DNA of 64,000 bases from Halopseudomonas phragmitis (GTDB lineage: Bacteria > Pseudomonadota > Gammaproteobacteria > Pseudomonadales > Pseudomonadaceae): assembly GCF_002056295.1 (NCBI RefSeq), contig NZ_CP020100.1:3743501-3807500 (forward strand), in the 5' to 3' direction. Below the pieces are notes generated by a model, which was not told the origin of the DNA, searched no databases, and saw only the letters and a program-made list of their open reading frames with translations. Within the stretch, counting starts at the first letter, position 1. Each line of letters begins with the position of its first letter. Made by a program: the position numbers and the translations under genes. Positions 21,437 through 32,026 of the stretch are shown one piece after another.

Positions 21437-22771
21437 ATGGATGGATTATCTATAGAAGTCGCCTACGCGCTGGATACCTTCTACTTTCTGATGTGCGCCG
21501 CCCTGGTGATGTGGATGGCAGCCGGCTTCGCCATGCTCGAAGCCGGACTGGTCAGGGCCAAGAACACCGTTGAAATCCTCAACAAGAATGCCCTGCTGTA
21601 CGGCATCGCCTGCACCGTCTACCTGCTGGTCGGCTACAACGTCATGTACCCGGACAGCCCGATCAGCTCGGTAATCCCCAATCTCGGCTTCCTGCTCGGT
21701 GAGGACAACAGTGCCGAGGCCGTGTTAGCCGGTGGTGATGACGCACCCTACTACTCGAACATGGCTGACTTCATCTTCCAGGCGGTGTTTGCCGCCGCGA
21801 CCATGTCGATCGTCTCCGGCGCCGTGGCCGAACGTATGCGCCTGTGGCCGTTCCTGGTGTTTGCAGTATTCATGGTCGGCTTCATCTACCCGGTCGAAGG
21901 CTACTGGAAATGGGGTGGCGGCTTCCTCGACCAACTGGGCTTCCAGGATTTCGCCGGCTCGGTCGTGGTACACATGGCTGGTGCTGCCGCTGCTCTGGCT
22001 GCGGTGATTCTGGTTGGCCCGCGCAAAGGTCGCTACGGCAAGAACGGCGAAGTTTTCGCGATTCCCGGGGCCAACCTGCCACTGGCCACCCTCGGCATGT
22101 TCATCCTGTGGATGGGCTGGTTCGGCTTCAACGGCGGTTCGGAACTGAAGATCGCCAATGTCGAAGAGGCCAACGCAGTCGCCAAGATCTTCGTCAACAC
22201 CAACGCCGCAGCCGCCGCCGGCATGGTCGTGGCCGCGCTGTTCTCCCGCGCCCTGTTCGGCAAGACTGACCTGACCATGACCATCAACGGTGCGCTGGCC
22301 GGCCTGGTCTCGATCACCGCCGAGCCGCTGGCGCCAAGTGCCGGCCTGGCGGTAATGATCGGGGCCGTGGGTGGCATCGTCGTGGTGCTATCGGTCCTGG
22401 CCCTGGACAAGTGCAAGCTGGATGACCCGGTAGGCGCCATCTCGGTTCACGGCACCGCCGGTATCTGGGGCATCTTCGCGGTGCTGCTGAGCAACGAAGA
22501 CGCCACTTTCTTCGGTCAGTTGATCGGCACCGTGGTGACCTTCGCCTGGATGTTCGGCATGTCCTTCATCGTACTGTTGGCGATCAAGGCGGTGATGGGG
22601 CTGCGGGTCAGCGAAGAAGAGGAACTGGTCGGCATGGATCTGGAAGAGTGTGGCATGTCGGCCTATCCGGAGTTTGCCCCGGCCAGCCAGCCGATGGTCA
22701 CCCCGCCCAAGGCACCGGGTGCCCACAGCAAGGAACCGCTCGCCAGCGACAACCCACTCACGGCCAAGTAA
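21437..22771 (+). CDS. amt: Ammonium transporter (Amt family)
   Basis: Inner-membrane ammonium channel/transporter of 444 aa with about eleven helices. Family features are AGFAMLEAGLVRAKN near the N-terminus, GSVVVHMAGAAAALAA with the first pore His, and ISVHGTAGIWGIF with the second. The N-terminus has no cleaved signal, unlike E. coli AmtB. A cytoplasmic tail of about 65 residues, Pro-rich at its end, follows the last helix. No glnK is adjacent. Followed by a bidirectional terminator. It fits functionally with the amide-nitrogen regulon further right, but they are not linked. Confidence 0.93.
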   Translation: MDGLSIEVAYALDTFYFLMCAALVMWMAAGFAMLEAGLVRAKNTVEILNKNALLYGIACTVYLLVGYNVMYPDSPISSVIPNLGFLLGEDNSAEAVLAGGDDAPYYSNMADFIFQAVFAAATMSIVSGAVAERMRLWPFLVFAVFMVGFIYPVEGYWKWGGGFLDQLGFQDFAGSVVVHMAGAAAALAAVILVGPRKGRYGKNGEVFAIPGANLPLATLGMFILWMGWFGFNGGSELKIANVEEANAVAKIFVNTNAAAAAGMVVAALFSRALFGKTDLTMTINGALAGLVSITAEPLAPSAGLAVMIGAVGGIVVVLSVLALDKCKLDDPVGAISVHGTAGIWGIFAVLLSNEDATFFGQLIGTVVTFAWMFGMSFIVLLAIKAVMGLRVSEEEELVGMDLEECGMSAYPEFAPASQPMVTPPKAPGAHSKEPLASDNPLTAK

Positions 22772-22783
22772 CCGGCACACAGC

Positions 22784-22810
22784 AAAAAGGGGCCGCAACG
22801 GCCCCTTTTT
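22784..22810. terminator. Bidirectional terminator between amt and DUF4168 gene
   Basis: A perfect GGGGCCG/CGGCCCC stem (22789-22795 with 22799-22805) and a CAA loop, flanked by A5 on the left and T5 on the right. It can end transcription of both convergent genes. Confidence 0.9.
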
Positions 22811-22827
22811 GCATGCCCGCCTCAGAC

Positions 22828-23214
22828 TCAGTTGTGCTGCTGGGCTCGCTGCTGCAGCTCAGGATCGGTTTGAATACGGGTGGCGATTTCGTTGTAACGC
22901 CCCACATCCAGGCCTTCATCCTGTACAGCTTCGACCATTTTCTCCTGGGCCTCCAGTTGCAGTGACTGGGCCTCTTCCTGGTTGTCTACCTGACCCAGGC
23001 GCTGGGAGAAATCATCGCGGATCTCGTTAACCTTGCTTTCAGCACTGACAAACTTCTGCAGATCGGCATCGCTAACCGGTGCGGCGGCCTGCTGCTCAGG
23101 CTGGCCATACTGCTGCCCGGCGGCCGGATCCTGGGCCTGGGCCATGGCCACAGGGGCGGCGATGGCGAATGAAGCAAAACCCATGGCGATAGTCAGTTTT
23201 TTCAAAGTAGTCAT
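22828..23214 (-). CDS. DUF4168 secreted protein
   Basis: Small exported protein of 128 aa. ATG 23214 is chosen because AAGGAG lies about 6 bases upstream; it gives a classic signal peptide (MTTLKKLTIAMGFASF... ending at AMA-QAQ). The mature part is Gln-rich then helical, with the DUF4168 pattern of SDADLQKFVSAESKVNEIRDDF. Function is unknown; members are periplasmic. Upstream is an AT-rich gap to the divergent kinase gene. Confidence 0.8.
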   Translation of the reverse strand: MTTLKKLTIAMGFASFAIAAPVAMAQAQDPAAGQQYGQPEQQAAAPVSDADLQKFVSAESKVNEIRDDFSQRLGQVDNQEEAQSLQLEAQEKMVEAVQDEGLDVGRYNEIATRIQTDPELQQRAQQHN

Positions 23215-23379
23215 GCACTTCTCCTTTGTTGAAGTCACCCAACACATTCCAAGAGCCGTGCCAATTCACCAAAATCAACAACAAGACCATGATTTAAAAG
23301 GAAAAAACAATAAAAAATCGAAATTTTAAAACACGCTGGAGCTGGCGACTTTTCCAGCAATAATGTATACATTTTAAAC

Positions 23380-24900
23380 ATGAGCAAAAAATACCCGTTC
23401 AGATTCAACACAGTTACCCGCCCCGTAGGCCTGCGACGCTTGAGTAGTCTGCAACGTACCCTGCTGCTGTTTGTGGTTCTGCCTTTGCTGATCCTTACCG
23501 CCCTGGGCATCCGCTTTGGCCTGGGCCAGGCCAGCCAGTTTCAGGAGCAACGGCTGAAGAACGATCTGGAGCTGATCGGCCGGGCAATCAGCATTCCGGT
23601 CGGCGCCGCACTGGGCCAGGATGATCGCCAGGCCATCGAACTGGCCCTGGGTTCAGTGTTTGTGCTTGGCGAGGTCTATGGCGCCTCGGTGTTCGATGTC
23701 AACGGTACCCGCATCGCCTCGGCCGGCATTACCGAAAGCGACCTCAGCCGCACCACCATTCCCGAACGGATCGTCGCCACCGGGGAAAAGCAGGAAGCCT
23801 ATAGTCGGGTGGCCGGGCGCGAGCTGTTCTCACACTTTCTACCTCTGTTTGACAACGCCGGGCAGATCAAGGGCCTGATTCAGATCACCCGCCGTGCCAG
23901 CGATTTCAGCCGGGCGCTGGACCAGTTGAAGATCATCGCCTGGCTGCTCTGGGGGCTGCTCGGGCTGAGCATCCTTGGCGCCGTGCTACTGGGTCATTAC
24001 GGCGGTATTGGCCGGCATGTCGACAAGCTGCTGGCCCATATGCAACGCGTCGCCCAGGGCGATCATTCACACCGGGCCGCGCTGGAGGGTCCAAGCGAGG
24101 TCGCCACACTGGCCGCCGGCCTGAACCAGATGCTCGACAGCATCGAACGCACCCAGCGTGAGCTTGATGAACACAGGACCGCCGAAACCCAACTGTTGGC
24201 CCGGCTCAAAGACAACGAAAAAATGGCCGCCATTGGCGGCATGGCCCGGGGCATCGCACATGAACTGGGCGCGCCACTGAGCGTGATTGACGGCCGTGCC
24301 AGACGTCTGCAACGCAGCGCTGAACTGGATGAGCAGCAACAACGCCAGCTCGACGGCATCCGCTCTCAGGTAGCCCGCCTGACCCATACCGTGCGCCAAC
24401 TCTTGGACTACTGCCGGCCCATGGCACCGCAACCGCGCAGCCTGGAACCGGCCCAACTGATCGAAACCGTGACCGAAGCCATGCGTCCGGAACTGGAAGC
24501 CAGCGGCAAACAGCTCCAGACCGAGATTCCCACCGGGCTGCCGACTCTGACCGGCGATGCCGGACGCCTGGAACTGGCCTTGCTCAACCTGTTGCGCAAC
24601 GCCCTGCAAGCAGCCCACCAAAGCATTCAGCTCAGCCTCAAGACTGAAGGCGAACACCTGCTGATCCTGATCCGTGATGACGGCCCGGGGCTACCGCCCA
24701 CAATAACGGTCGAGCAACTGCTGGAACCCTTCTTTACCACCAAATCTCCTGGCGAGGGCACTGGCCTGGGTCTGGCCATCGTCCAATCGGTTGCCGAAGA
24801 ACACGGCGGCCAGCTGGAACTGAGCAACGCGCCCCAGGGCGGCTGCCTGGTTCGCCTGAGCCTTGCACTGAATCCGGAGAACTCCCATGCCCCAACCTGA
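23380..24900 (+). CDS. Sensor histidine kinase
   Basis: Membrane histidine kinase of 506 aa: transmembrane helix (about 25-45), periplasmic sensor of about 135 residues, second helix (about 185-205), HAMP linker (about 207-260), HisKA with phospho-acceptor His294 in GIAHELGAPLSV, then a HATPase_c domain with DDGPGLPP and GTGLGLAIV. Its end overlaps the response-regulator gene by 14 bases, so they form one two-component system. No ribosome binding site stands out before the ATG; the leader is AT-rich. Stimulus unknown. Confidence 0.9.
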   Translation: MSKKYPFRFNTVTRPVGLRRLSSLQRTLLLFVVLPLLILTALGIRFGLGQASQFQEQRLKNDLELIGRAISIPVGAALGQDDRQAIELALGSVFVLGEVYGASVFDVNGTRIASAGITESDLSRTTIPERIVATGEKQEAYSRVAGRELFSHFLPLFDNAGQIKGLIQITRRASDFSRALDQLKIIAWLLWGLLGLSILGAVLLGHYGGIGRHVDKLLAHMQRVAQGDHSHRAALEGPSEVATLAAGLNQMLDSIERTQRELDEHRTAETQLLARLKDNEKMAAIGGMARGIAHELGAPLSVIDGRARRLQRSAELDEQQQRQLDGIRSQVARLTHTVRQLLDYCRPMAPQPRSLEPAQLIETVTEAMRPELEASGKQLQTEIPTGLPTLTGDAGRLELALLNLLRNALQAAHQSIQLSLKTEGEHLLILIRDDGPGLPPTITVEQLLEPFFTTKSPGEGTGLGLAIVQSVAEEHGGQLELSNAPQGGCLVRLSLALNPENSHAPT

Positions 24901-26266
24901 ACGCATTCTGCTGGTGGAAGATGACAGCGGCCTGCGTGAGCTGCTGCAGGAAGAACTCGAGGCCGAGGGCTATCAGGTCAGCGCCTGCGCCGATGCCGAA
25001 CAGGGCGCACGGCTTCTGGCCGAGATGCAGCCAGACCTGCTGGTCAGTGATCTGCGCCTGCCCGGCGCCGACGGTCTGACCCTGCTGCAACCCAGCCATC
25101 AGCTCAGTCGCCCACCGGCAGTATTGATCATCACCGCTTTCGGCTCAGTACAACAGGCGGTTCAGGCGCTCAAGGCAGGAGCCGATGACTTTCTCACCAA
25201 ACCGCTGGAAATGGATCATTTCCTCCTGACTGTCAGTCGACTGCTGGAAAACCGCCGACTGCGCACCGAAGTCCAGCGTTACCGCTCGATGCTCGCAGTC
25301 GAGCAGTTCAACGGCATCGTCGGTCAGAGTCCAGCCATGCAGCAACTGTTTCACCAGATCCGCCAGATTGCCCCGGCCGACGGCCCGGTACTGATCCAGG
25401 GCGAAAGCGGCACCGGCAAGGAACTGGTAGCCCGCGCCCTGCACGACCTCAGCGCGCGCAAGGACAAGCCCTACCTTACGGTCAACTGCGGCGGCATACC
25501 TGGCGAGCTGATGGAAAGCGAATTCTTCGGCCACGCCGCCGGAGCCTTCACCGGCGCCCGGCAGCAACGCGCCGGGCTGTTCCAGCAGGCCAACGACGGC
25601 AGCCTGCTGCTCGACGAACTCGGTGAAATGCCGCTGGCACTACAGGCCAAGTTGCTCAGGGCCCTGCAAGACGGCCGCGTCCGCCCGGTCGGCAGCGATC
25701 ATGAAATTCAGGTCGACGTGCGGGTCATTGCCGCCACCAACCGCAATCTGAGTGACGCAGTTGCCGCCGGCGAGTTCCGCGAGGATCTGTTCTACCGGCT
25801 GGAAACCTTCACCCTCCAGGTGCCCCCGCTACGCGCCAGGGGCGATGATATCCAGCGCCTGGCCGAGCTGTTTCTGACCCGCTTCAACACCCGGCGCCAG
25901 CGACGTATTCGCGGGTTTACCGATGAAGCGCTGGCGTTGCTGCTCAGTTATAACTACCCCGGCAATGTCCGCGAACTGGAAAACGCCGTCGAGCGTGCCG
26001 CCACTTTCTGCAGCGGTCCCTACATAGACGCCGCCGACCTGCCCCAGCGCATCCGTGACAATAGTGCTGAACAGGAAACGTCCAGCTCCAGTCAAGGCTC
26101 GGCCTTCAACCTCCCGCTCAACCAGGACCCGAGCGGCCTGCCCGACCTGGAAAGCGTCCAGCGCCAGTACATCCACCAGGTACTAAAAGCCACCGGCGGC
26201 AACAAGCGCAAGGCCGCCGAGATTCTCGGCATCACTCGTCGCACGCTGTATCGCTGGCTGGAATGA
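24887..26266 (+). CDS. NtrC-family sigma-54-dependent response regulator
   Basis: Activator of 459 aa working with RpoN. Receiver domain with Asp12/Asp13, phospho-Asp55 (LLVSDLRLPG) and Lys105; AAA+ domain with Walker A GESGTGKE (172-179), the sigma-54 contact loop GAFTGA (219-224) and Walker B LLDELGE; C-terminal Fis-type helix-turn-helix (about 437-459, KRKAAEILGITRRTLYRWL). Cognate to the kinase immediately upstream. Targets are not evident from the neighbourhood. Confidence 0.93.
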   Translation: MPQPERILLVEDDSGLRELLQEELEAEGYQVSACADAEQGARLLAEMQPDLLVSDLRLPGADGLTLLQPSHQLSRPPAVLIITAFGSVQQAVQALKAGADDFLTKPLEMDHFLLTVSRLLENRRLRTEVQRYRSMLAVEQFNGIVGQSPAMQQLFHQIRQIAPADGPVLIQGESGTGKELVARALHDLSARKDKPYLTVNCGGIPGELMESEFFGHAAGAFTGARQQRAGLFQQANDGSLLLDELGEMPLALQAKLLRALQDGRVRPVGSDHEIQVDVRVIAATNRNLSDAVAAGEFREDLFYRLETFTLQVPPLRARGDDIQRLAELFLTRFNTRRQRRIRGFTDEALALLLSYNYPGNVRELENAVERAATFCSGPYIDAADLPQRIRDNSAEQETSSSSQGSAFNLPLNQDPSGLPDLESVQRQYIHQVLKATGGNKRKAAEILGITRRTLYRWLE

Positions 26267-26348
26267 CTGACGATTCCGCTGCTGATTGACAGTGTCGCCA
26301 GCGGAGCCTGGCGGCTAGTCTGGCGGCACCTTGTACAGGAGCACCGCC

Positions 26349-27032
26349 ATGGCTTTCGTCAAACCCTTCTTCGATGTCGGGCTGTTCAGCAACCGTGCAG
26401 AACAGCAGCAACAGTTCTGGACCGAACAGGTCGGCCTGAGTCTGGACCACACCCTCAAGCTCGGTGGCGGCGTACTGCAACACCGCTACCAGACCGACGC
26501 CGCCGTCATGAAAGTGAATGTCGCGCGGGATCCTCTGCCACCTGGCGGCGACGGCCCGCTGCAACAGGTGCTGGTCGCCTGCTCCGACTGCACGTCAGTC
26601 GAATCGCTGCGCGACCCTGACGGCAATCGTATAACCCGGGTGCCACCAGGCCACAGAGGCATTCAGGGTCTGGCCGTGGAGCTGCAGGTAGCCGATGTGG
26701 CTGCCAGCAGTGCCTATTACCAACAAGTGCTGGGGCTGACGCTGCAAGCGCCTGGAATTCTCACCTGTGGCCAGGGCCTGGTGTTTCTGCAACAGGGTCA
26801 GCCTGCCAACCCGTCCGGCTCAACGCCCCTGGCAGCCACCGGCTTGCGCTACCTGACCCTGCAAGTGCCCGACTGTGACGCCGCCTATGCCCAGGCGATC
26901 GCCGCAGGAGCCACTTCTGGCCGTGCGCCGGTGACGCTCGGCAGCACCGCACGGATTGCCTTCGTCATAGACCCCGACGGCCTCTGGATCGAGCTGTCCG
27001 AACGCGCCTCCTTGACCGGCAAGGCGGTCTGA
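26349..27032 (+). CDS. VOC (glyoxalase/dioxygenase fold) family protein
   Basis: Protein of 227 aa with two vicinal-oxygen-chelate modules, each recognisable by the paired pattern near FVKPFFDVGLFSNRAEQQ and LAVELQVADVAASSAYYQQVLGL, and a C-terminal FVIDPDGLWIELSE. The family includes glyoxalases, dioxygenases and resistance proteins; substrate is unknown. ATG 26349 has AGGAG 8 bases upstream; an in-frame TTG at 26331 is rejected. It stands alone between the two-component system and the MacAB operon. Confidence 0.8.
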   Translation: MAFVKPFFDVGLFSNRAEQQQQFWTEQVGLSLDHTLKLGGGVLQHRYQTDAAVMKVNVARDPLPPGGDGPLQQVLVACSDCTSVESLRDPDGNRITRVPPGHRGIQGLAVELQVADVAASSAYYQQVLGLTLQAPGILTCGQGLVFLQQGQPANPSGSTPLAATGLRYLTLQVPDCDAAYAQAIAAGATSGRAPVTLGSTARIAFVIDPDGLWIELSERASLTGKAV

Positions 27033-27140
27033 AAGGCCCCAGCCCCGACGCACTCATTTACAGATTCTTTACCGAGCTCCAGCTCCCAGTTGACACTGGG
27101 GGCTTTACACTTGGCCCATGATAACTCTCTGGACCAAGCA

Positions 27141-28361
27141 ATGAGCGCCGCAAAACCCAATCGCAAACGTCGCACCCCCTGGATCATCGCCATCGCCGTG
27201 GCCGCTATCGGCCTGTCTGGCTGGTACTGGATCAGCAATGGCCAGGGTAACCCCGAGTACACCGTTGTCAGCGTCACGCGTGGTGATATCGAAGATAGCA
27301 TCACTGCCCTCGGCACTCTGGAGCCACTCAATTATGTCGACGTGGGTACCCAGGTTTCCGGCCAGCTCAAGGTTCTGCATGTCGAACTCGGTGATCAGGT
27401 CGAGCAGGGGCAACTGTTGGCCGAAATCGATCCGACCGTGTACCTGGCCCGGGTAGAAGCCAGCACCGCGCAACTGGCCAACCAGCAGGCCCAGCTCAAG
27501 GACCGCGAAGCCCAGCACGATCTGGCACGACTGCAGGCCGAACGGCAACGCAACCTGTTCCGTGAAGACGCCACCAGCCGCGAAGCACTCGAGACCGCCG
27601 AAGCCAGCCTGCGCTCAGCCGCTGCCCAGATCGATGTACTCAAGGCCCAGATCCGCCAGACCGAATCAAGCCTCAAGGCCGACCAGGCCGATCTGGGCTA
27701 TACCCGGATCTACGCACCGATGACCGGCACCGTAGTCCAGCAACTGGCCAACCAGGGCCAGACCCTGAACGCCAACCAGACCGCACCAGTGGTGGTACAG
27801 ATCGCTGACCTGTCGACCATGACCGTGCGCACCCAGGTATCCGAGGCCGACATCAGCCAGCTCCGCGTCGGCATGCCGGCCTACTTCTCCACTCTCGGCC
27901 AGCCGACCCGGCGCTGGGAAGGCGAGCTGCGCCAAATCCTGCCGACCCCAGAAGTGATCAACAACGTAGTGCTGTTCAACGCCCTGTTCGATGTACCCAA
28001 TCCTGGCGGCGACCTGCTGCCGCAAATGAGCGCCCAGGTGTTCTTCGTCCGCGCCGCCGCTGACAATGTACTGACCGTGCCGGTGTCCGCTCTGCGTCAA
28101 GTCAACCACGCGGAACGTGGCCGTCAGGCCGACGGTATGGACCAGAGTAAGCAAGCCAGTCGCGGCCGCCCCTATGAAGTACAGGTACTGGACGCCCAGG
28201 GCCGCCCGCAGAACCGCATGGTACGTATCGGCGTGCGCACTCGCGTGCTGGCCGAGGTTATCGACGGCCTGGAAGAAGGCGACCGGGTGGTAACCGGCAA
28301 CCTGCGCACCAGCGCCCAAAGCAGCCAGCCGCAAGGCGGCCCGCCGCGCAGGTTCATGTAA
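27141..28361 (+). CDS. macA: MacA-like periplasmic adaptor
   Basis: Membrane fusion protein of 406 aa for a MacAB-type exporter. N-terminal transmembrane anchor (about 12-31), split lipoyl domain ([19 protein letters not shown]), a long alpha-helical hairpin, and barrel domains. The motif [15 protein letters not shown] is typical of MacA. ATG 27141 is preferred over an upstream GTG/TTG extension. It is 2 bases from the transporter gene. Organisation adaptor-ABC-channel is like MacAB-TolC and the pyoverdine-linked PvdRT-OpmQ of P. aeruginosa. Confidence 0.88.
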   Translation: MSAAKPNRKRRTPWIIAIAVAAIGLSGWYWISNGQGNPEYTVVSVTRGDIEDSITALGTLEPLNYVDVGTQVSGQLKVLHVELGDQVEQGQLLAEIDPTVYLARVEASTAQLANQQAQLKDREAQHDLARLQAERQRNLFREDATSREALETAEASLRSAAAQIDVLKAQIRQTESSLKADQADLGYTRIYAPMTGTVVQQLANQGQTLNANQTAPVVVQIADLSTMTVRTQVSEADISQLRVGMPAYFSTLGQPTRRWEGELRQILPTPEVINNVVLFNALFDVPNPGGDLLPQMSAQVFFVRAAADNVLTVPVSALRQVNHAERGRQADGMDQSKQASRGRPYEVQVLDAQGRPQNRMVRIGVRTRVLAEVIDGLEEGDRVVTGNLRTSAQSSQPQGGPPRRFM

Positions 28362-28363
28362 TC

Positions 28364-30310
28364 ATGAGTACCCCACTGATCCGCCTCGAAGGCATCGGCA
28401 GAACCTACCGCAATGGCGAGCTGGCCACGACGGTGCTGCGCGACGTCAATCTGGATATCCAGCAGGGCGAATTCGTCGCCATCATGGGTACCTCCGGCTC
28501 CGGCAAATCGACCCTGATGAATTTGCTCGGCTGCCTGGACCAGCCCAGCACCGGACGCTACCTGTTCAATGGCGAGGACATTGCCCGGTTCAGCAGCGAC
28601 GAGCTGGCCAGCCTGCGGCGCAAGACCTTTGGCTTCATCTTTCAGAGCTATCACCTGATCCCCTCGGCCACCGCCACCGAGAACGTCGAGGTACCGGCTA
28701 TCTACGCCGGCCTGCCGCGTGAACAACGGCACCAGCGGGCCCAGGAACTGCTTACCGAACTGGGCCTGGGCGAACGCCTGAACAACCGGCCCAGCCAGCT
28801 TTCCGGTGGTCAGCAGCAACGGGTATCGATCGCTCGGGCGTTGATGAACGACGCCCAGGTAATACTGGCCGACGAGCCCACCGGCGCACTCGACAGCCAG
28901 AGCGGCCGCGATGTACTGGCCCTGCTCAAACAACTGCACCAGCGCGGCAAAACCGTCATCGTGATCACCCACGACCGCGACGTGGCCAGCCATGCCGACC
29001 GGCTGATCGAAATCCGCGACGGCCAGATCATTCATGACAGCGGCAACCCGACGCCGGAGCAACAGACCCTAGCCACACCGGTGGCCGACGAAGATCACCC
29101 CGCCAGCGCCGCCCTGGCCGATACCGGCGAGGCCGTGCGCATGGCCCTGCGGGCACTCAAGGCCAACCTGTTCCGTACCGTACTGACCCTGCTTGGTATC
29201 GTCATCGGCGTAGCCTCGGTGGTGGTGATGCTGGCAGTTGGCAACGGCGCCCGCCAGGAAGTGCTGGACCGCATCAGTTCGATGGGCACCAACCTGCTGC
29301 TGGTACGCCCCGGCGCGCCCAACACCCGGCGCTCGCAGGACGGCTCCACCAACACCCTGACCGTGCAGGATGCCGAACAGGCCGCCCTGGTCGACAACGT
29401 GGTCGCCGCCGTACCGGAAATGAACGGCCGGGTCACAGTGCGCAGCGGCAACACCGACTACCAGACCCAGGTCACCGCCACCAGCGCCGACCTGCCCATC
29501 GCCCGCGACTGGCCGGTGGCCTCGGGCGTGTTCATCAACGACGAGGACGACCAGCGCTATGCTGCCGTCGCCGTGCTCGGACGTACCGTGGCCACCAATC
29601 TGTTCGGCAACGCCGACCCGATTGGTGAATACGTGCTGATGAACAATGTCCCGTTCCAGGTCATCGGGATCATGAGTGAAAAAGGCGCCGCCCCTTGGGG
29701 AGCCGATCAGGACGACGTGGTCTTCGTCCCGCTCAACACCGGCAGCCTGCGCCTGATCGGCCAGCGCTACCTGAACTCGATCACCGTCATGATCGACGAT
29801 CTGCGCCAGGCAGATGCCACCCAGGAAGCGGTGTTCCAGGCCATCCTGCAGTCGCATGCCGGGGTCGAAGACTTCCAGATCCGTAACATGGCCTCACTGC
29901 TGGAAAACGTCGCCCAAACCCAGAACACCTTCACCGTGTTGCTCGGCTCGATCGCCGCCATTTCCCTGCTGGTAGGCGGCATCGGCGTAATGAACATCAT
30001 GCTGGTCAACGTCACCGAACGCACCCGCGAGATCGGCATCCGGGTCGCCACCGGTGCCCGTACCAGCAACATCCTCCAACAGTTCATCGTCGAGGCCGTG
30101 GTGGTCTCGGCCATTGGCGGCGCCCTGGGCGTGATCGGCGGCCTGGCCTTTGCCGGCGGCCTGCAGTTCTTCGGCACTGCCATCCAATTTACAACCGGCC
30201 CGGTACTGCTGGCCTTCGGCTGCGCTTTCGCTACCGGCCTGATCTTTGGCTACATGCCCGCCCACAAGGCGGCGCACCTTGACCCTGTGGTGGCTCTCAG
30301 TGCGGATTAA
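28364..30310 (+). CDS. macB: MacB-like ABC transporter (ATPase and permease fusion)
   Basis: Inner-membrane ABC exporter of 648 aa. N-terminal ATPase domain with Walker [10 protein letters not shown] (42-50), signature LSGGQQQR, and Walker B with DEPTGALD; then a transmembrane helix, a large periplasmic domain, and a C-terminal FtsX-like block of three helices. It works as a dimer with the MacA hexamer and an outer-membrane channel, all encoded here. Possible substrates of this family are macrolides, lipopeptides or siderophores; none is indicated by neighbours, and no pyoverdine genes are in view. Last codons overlap the channel gene. Confidence 0.92.
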   Translation: MSTPLIRLEGIGRTYRNGELATTVLRDVNLDIQQGEFVAIMGTSGSGKSTLMNLLGCLDQPSTGRYLFNGEDIARFSSDELASLRRKTFGFIFQSYHLIPSATATENVEVPAIYAGLPREQRHQRAQELLTELGLGERLNNRPSQLSGGQQQRVSIARALMNDAQVILADEPTGALDSQSGRDVLALLKQLHQRGKTVIVITHDRDVASHADRLIEIRDGQIIHDSGNPTPEQQTLATPVADEDHPASAALADTGEAVRMALRALKANLFRTVLTLLGIVIGVASVVVMLAVGNGARQEVLDRISSMGTNLLLVRPGAPNTRRSQDGSTNTLTVQDAEQAALVDNVVAAVPEMNGRVTVRSGNTDYQTQVTATSADLPIARDWPVASGVFINDEDDQRYAAVAVLGRTVATNLFGNADPIGEYVLMNNVPFQVIGIMSEKGAAPWGADQDDVVFVPLNTGSLRLIGQRYLNSITVMIDDLRQADATQEAVFQAILQSHAGVEDFQIRNMASLLENVAQTQNTFTVLLGSIAAISLLVGGIGVMNIMLVNVTERTREIGIRVATGARTSNILQQFIVEAVVVSAIGGALGVIGGLAFAGGLQFFGTAIQFTTGPVLLAFGCAFATGLIFGYMPAHKAAHLDPVVALSAD

Positions 30311-31700
30311 ACCGACCTTTCTTAAACCGACTCTGATCACCGCAGCCCTGGCCCTCAGCGGCTGCGCCATCAACGCACCGCTGCCAGACGCTCAGATTGC
30401 TGCGCCGACCCAGTGGAGCCAGCCAGCTGATCAGTCAAGCTGGCCGACCAGCGCCACTTGGGACAGTTACGGTTCCGCCGAACTCCAGGCGCTGCTGCAA
30501 CGCGCCCGCACCAACAACCTGGATCTGGCCAGCGCTGCCAGCCGCCTAGTGCAGGCCGATGCTCAATTGCGCCAGACCGGCGCCAGCCTGCTACCTCAGG
30601 CCAGCGGTGGCCTGGGCACCACCCGCAGTGACAGCAGCCGAACCGATGCCAATGGCGACAGCAGCCGCACCAGCTACAGCGCCAACCTGAATGTCAGCTA
30701 TGAAGTCGACTTCTGGGGCCGCAACCGCAATCTGGTGGAGTCGGCCCGGGCCAGCCTGGACGCCAGCCGCTTCGACTACTCGACCCTGATGCTCAGCATC
30801 GAGGCCAGCGTCGCCAACACCTGGTTCCAGCAGTTGGAAACCGAACGCCGCCTGCTCCTGGCGCGCGAGAATCTGGCAGCCGCCGAGCGGGTACTGGAAC
30901 TGGTCGAAGCCCGTTACCGCTACGGCGCTGCCGACAGTCTGGAACTCAGCCAGCAGCGCACCCTGGTCACCCAGCAGCGGGCCAGCCTGCCAAGCCTGGA
31001 GCAGCAACAACTGGCCCTGCGCAACGCCATGGCCCTGCTGCTCGGCGAAGCACCGGACGCCGAACTGCCAGTTCCCGGCGATCTGCAAAGCCTCCAGTTC
31101 CCGGCTATCGAAGCCGGCTTGCCAGCCGAGCTGTTGCAGCGCCGCCCGGACATCCGCGCCAGCGAAAGCCGGCTGGTCGCCGCTAATGCTGATCTGGGCG
31201 CCGCCCGCGCAGCCCTATACCCCAGCATTCAGTTGACCGGCCAGTACGGCGCCCAAAGCCTGGCGCTCTCGACCCTGGTCAACAACCCAGTCACCAGTTG
31301 GTCACTGGCCGCCGGCCTGACCCAGCCGATTTTCCAGGGCGGGCGCCTGCGTGCCCAGGTAACCCAGGCCGAAGCCCGGCAGGAAGAACTGCTGATCGAC
31401 TATCAACGCAGCATACTGAGTGCCTTTGGCGAGGTGGACACCGCCCTTGGCGCCCTGCGTCAGGCTCAGGTGCGTCACGACTATCTGGCCCAGGCCACCG
31501 AAGAAGCCGAACTGGCCTTCCGCCTGGCCGAAACCCGTTACCGCGCCGGTGCCATCACCCTGCAAACCCTGCTCGACACCCAGCGCACCCTGTTCCAGAG
31601 CCAGGACAGCCTGGCCCAGCAACGCTCAGCCTGGCTGCAGGCCAGCGTTGATCTGTTCCGGGTACTGGGCGGCGGCTGGGCCGAAACCAGCGATAGTTAA
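30300..31700 (+). CDS. Outer-membrane efflux lipoprotein (NodT/OprM family)
   Basis: TolC-type channel of 466 aa. I chose GTG 30300, overlapping the macB end by 11 bases, because it gives a proper lipoprotein signal with lipobox ALSGC; a longer frame upstream lies inside macB. The family pattern of two repeated OEP domains is seen, with motifs such as [16 protein letters not shown] and [20 protein letters not shown]. It completes the MacAB-type tripartite exporter. A terminator follows. Confidence 0.9.
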   Translation: MRIKPTFLKPTLITAALALSGCAINAPLPDAQIAAPTQWSQPADQSSWPTSATWDSYGSAELQALLQRARTNNLDLASAASRLVQADAQLRQTGASLLPQASGGLGTTRSDSSRTDANGDSSRTSYSANLNVSYEVDFWGRNRNLVESARASLDASRFDYSTLMLSIEASVANTWFQQLETERRLLLARENLAAAERVLELVEARYRYGAADSLELSQQRTLVTQQRASLPSLEQQQLALRNAMALLLGEAPDAELPVPGDLQSLQFPAIEAGLPAELLQRRPDIRASESRLVAANADLGAARAALYPSIQLTGQYGAQSLALSTLVNNPVTSWSLAAGLTQPIFQGGRLRAQVTQAEARQEELLIDYQRSILSAFGEVDTALGALRQAQVRHDYLAQATEEAELAFRLAETRYRAGAITLQTLLDTQRTLFQSQDSLAQQRSAWLQASVDLFRVLGGGWAETSDS

Positions 31701-31721
31701 GTGGGCGCGCATGCGCCCAAC

Positions 31722-31757
31722 AAAAAAGGCCCCATCGGCGTATGCCGTGGGGCCTTT
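31722..31757. terminator. Bidirectional terminator after efflux operon
   Basis: A 10-bp perfect stem (31725-31734 with 31748-31757) with an inner CGGC/GCCG extension. A6 on the left and TTT on the right allow it to serve the convergent CsbD gene too. Confidence 0.85.
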
Positions 31758-31771
31758 GCTCTACCCTGTGA

Positions 31772-31969
31772 TCAGAGCTTGTCGCTGAAGTCGCGCAGCT
31801 CCTGCTGGGCCTTCTCCTTGGTCCAGCCATAGCGTTCTTGCAGCTTGCCGGTCAGATAATCGCTGTGGCCTTCGACCACATCCAGATCGTCGTTAGTCAA
31901 GTTGCCCCAACGCTCCTGAATCCGGCCGCGCAACTGCTTCCACTTACCCTTGATGATATCGCTGTTCAT
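31772..31969 (-). CDS. CsbD family stress protein
   Basis: Small hydrophilic protein of 65 aa. MNSDIIKGKWKQLRGRIQE and the following WGNLTNDDLDVVEG define the CsbD family, known as sigma-B or RpoS type stress-induced proteins without a defined biochemical role. ATG 31969 is used because AGGAGG lies 5 bases upstream. Next gene upstream on the same strand is the BON protein, another envelope-stress type, 57 bases away, so co-expression is possible. Confidence 0.9.
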   Translation of the reverse strand: MNSDIIKGKWKQLRGRIQERWGNLTNDDLDVVEGHSDYLTGKLQERYGWTKEKAQQELRDFSDKL

Positions 31970-32026
31970 GTTGCCTCCTGGTCGACTGAACCGGGCCGGG
32001 AGTCTCCCGGCCCACGGTGTCATGAC

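Noticed and set aside
27090-27140. Longer N-terminus for MacA
   Set aside because: The extension has no family similarity and moves the membrane anchor away from the N-terminus; ATG 27141 gives the normal layout.
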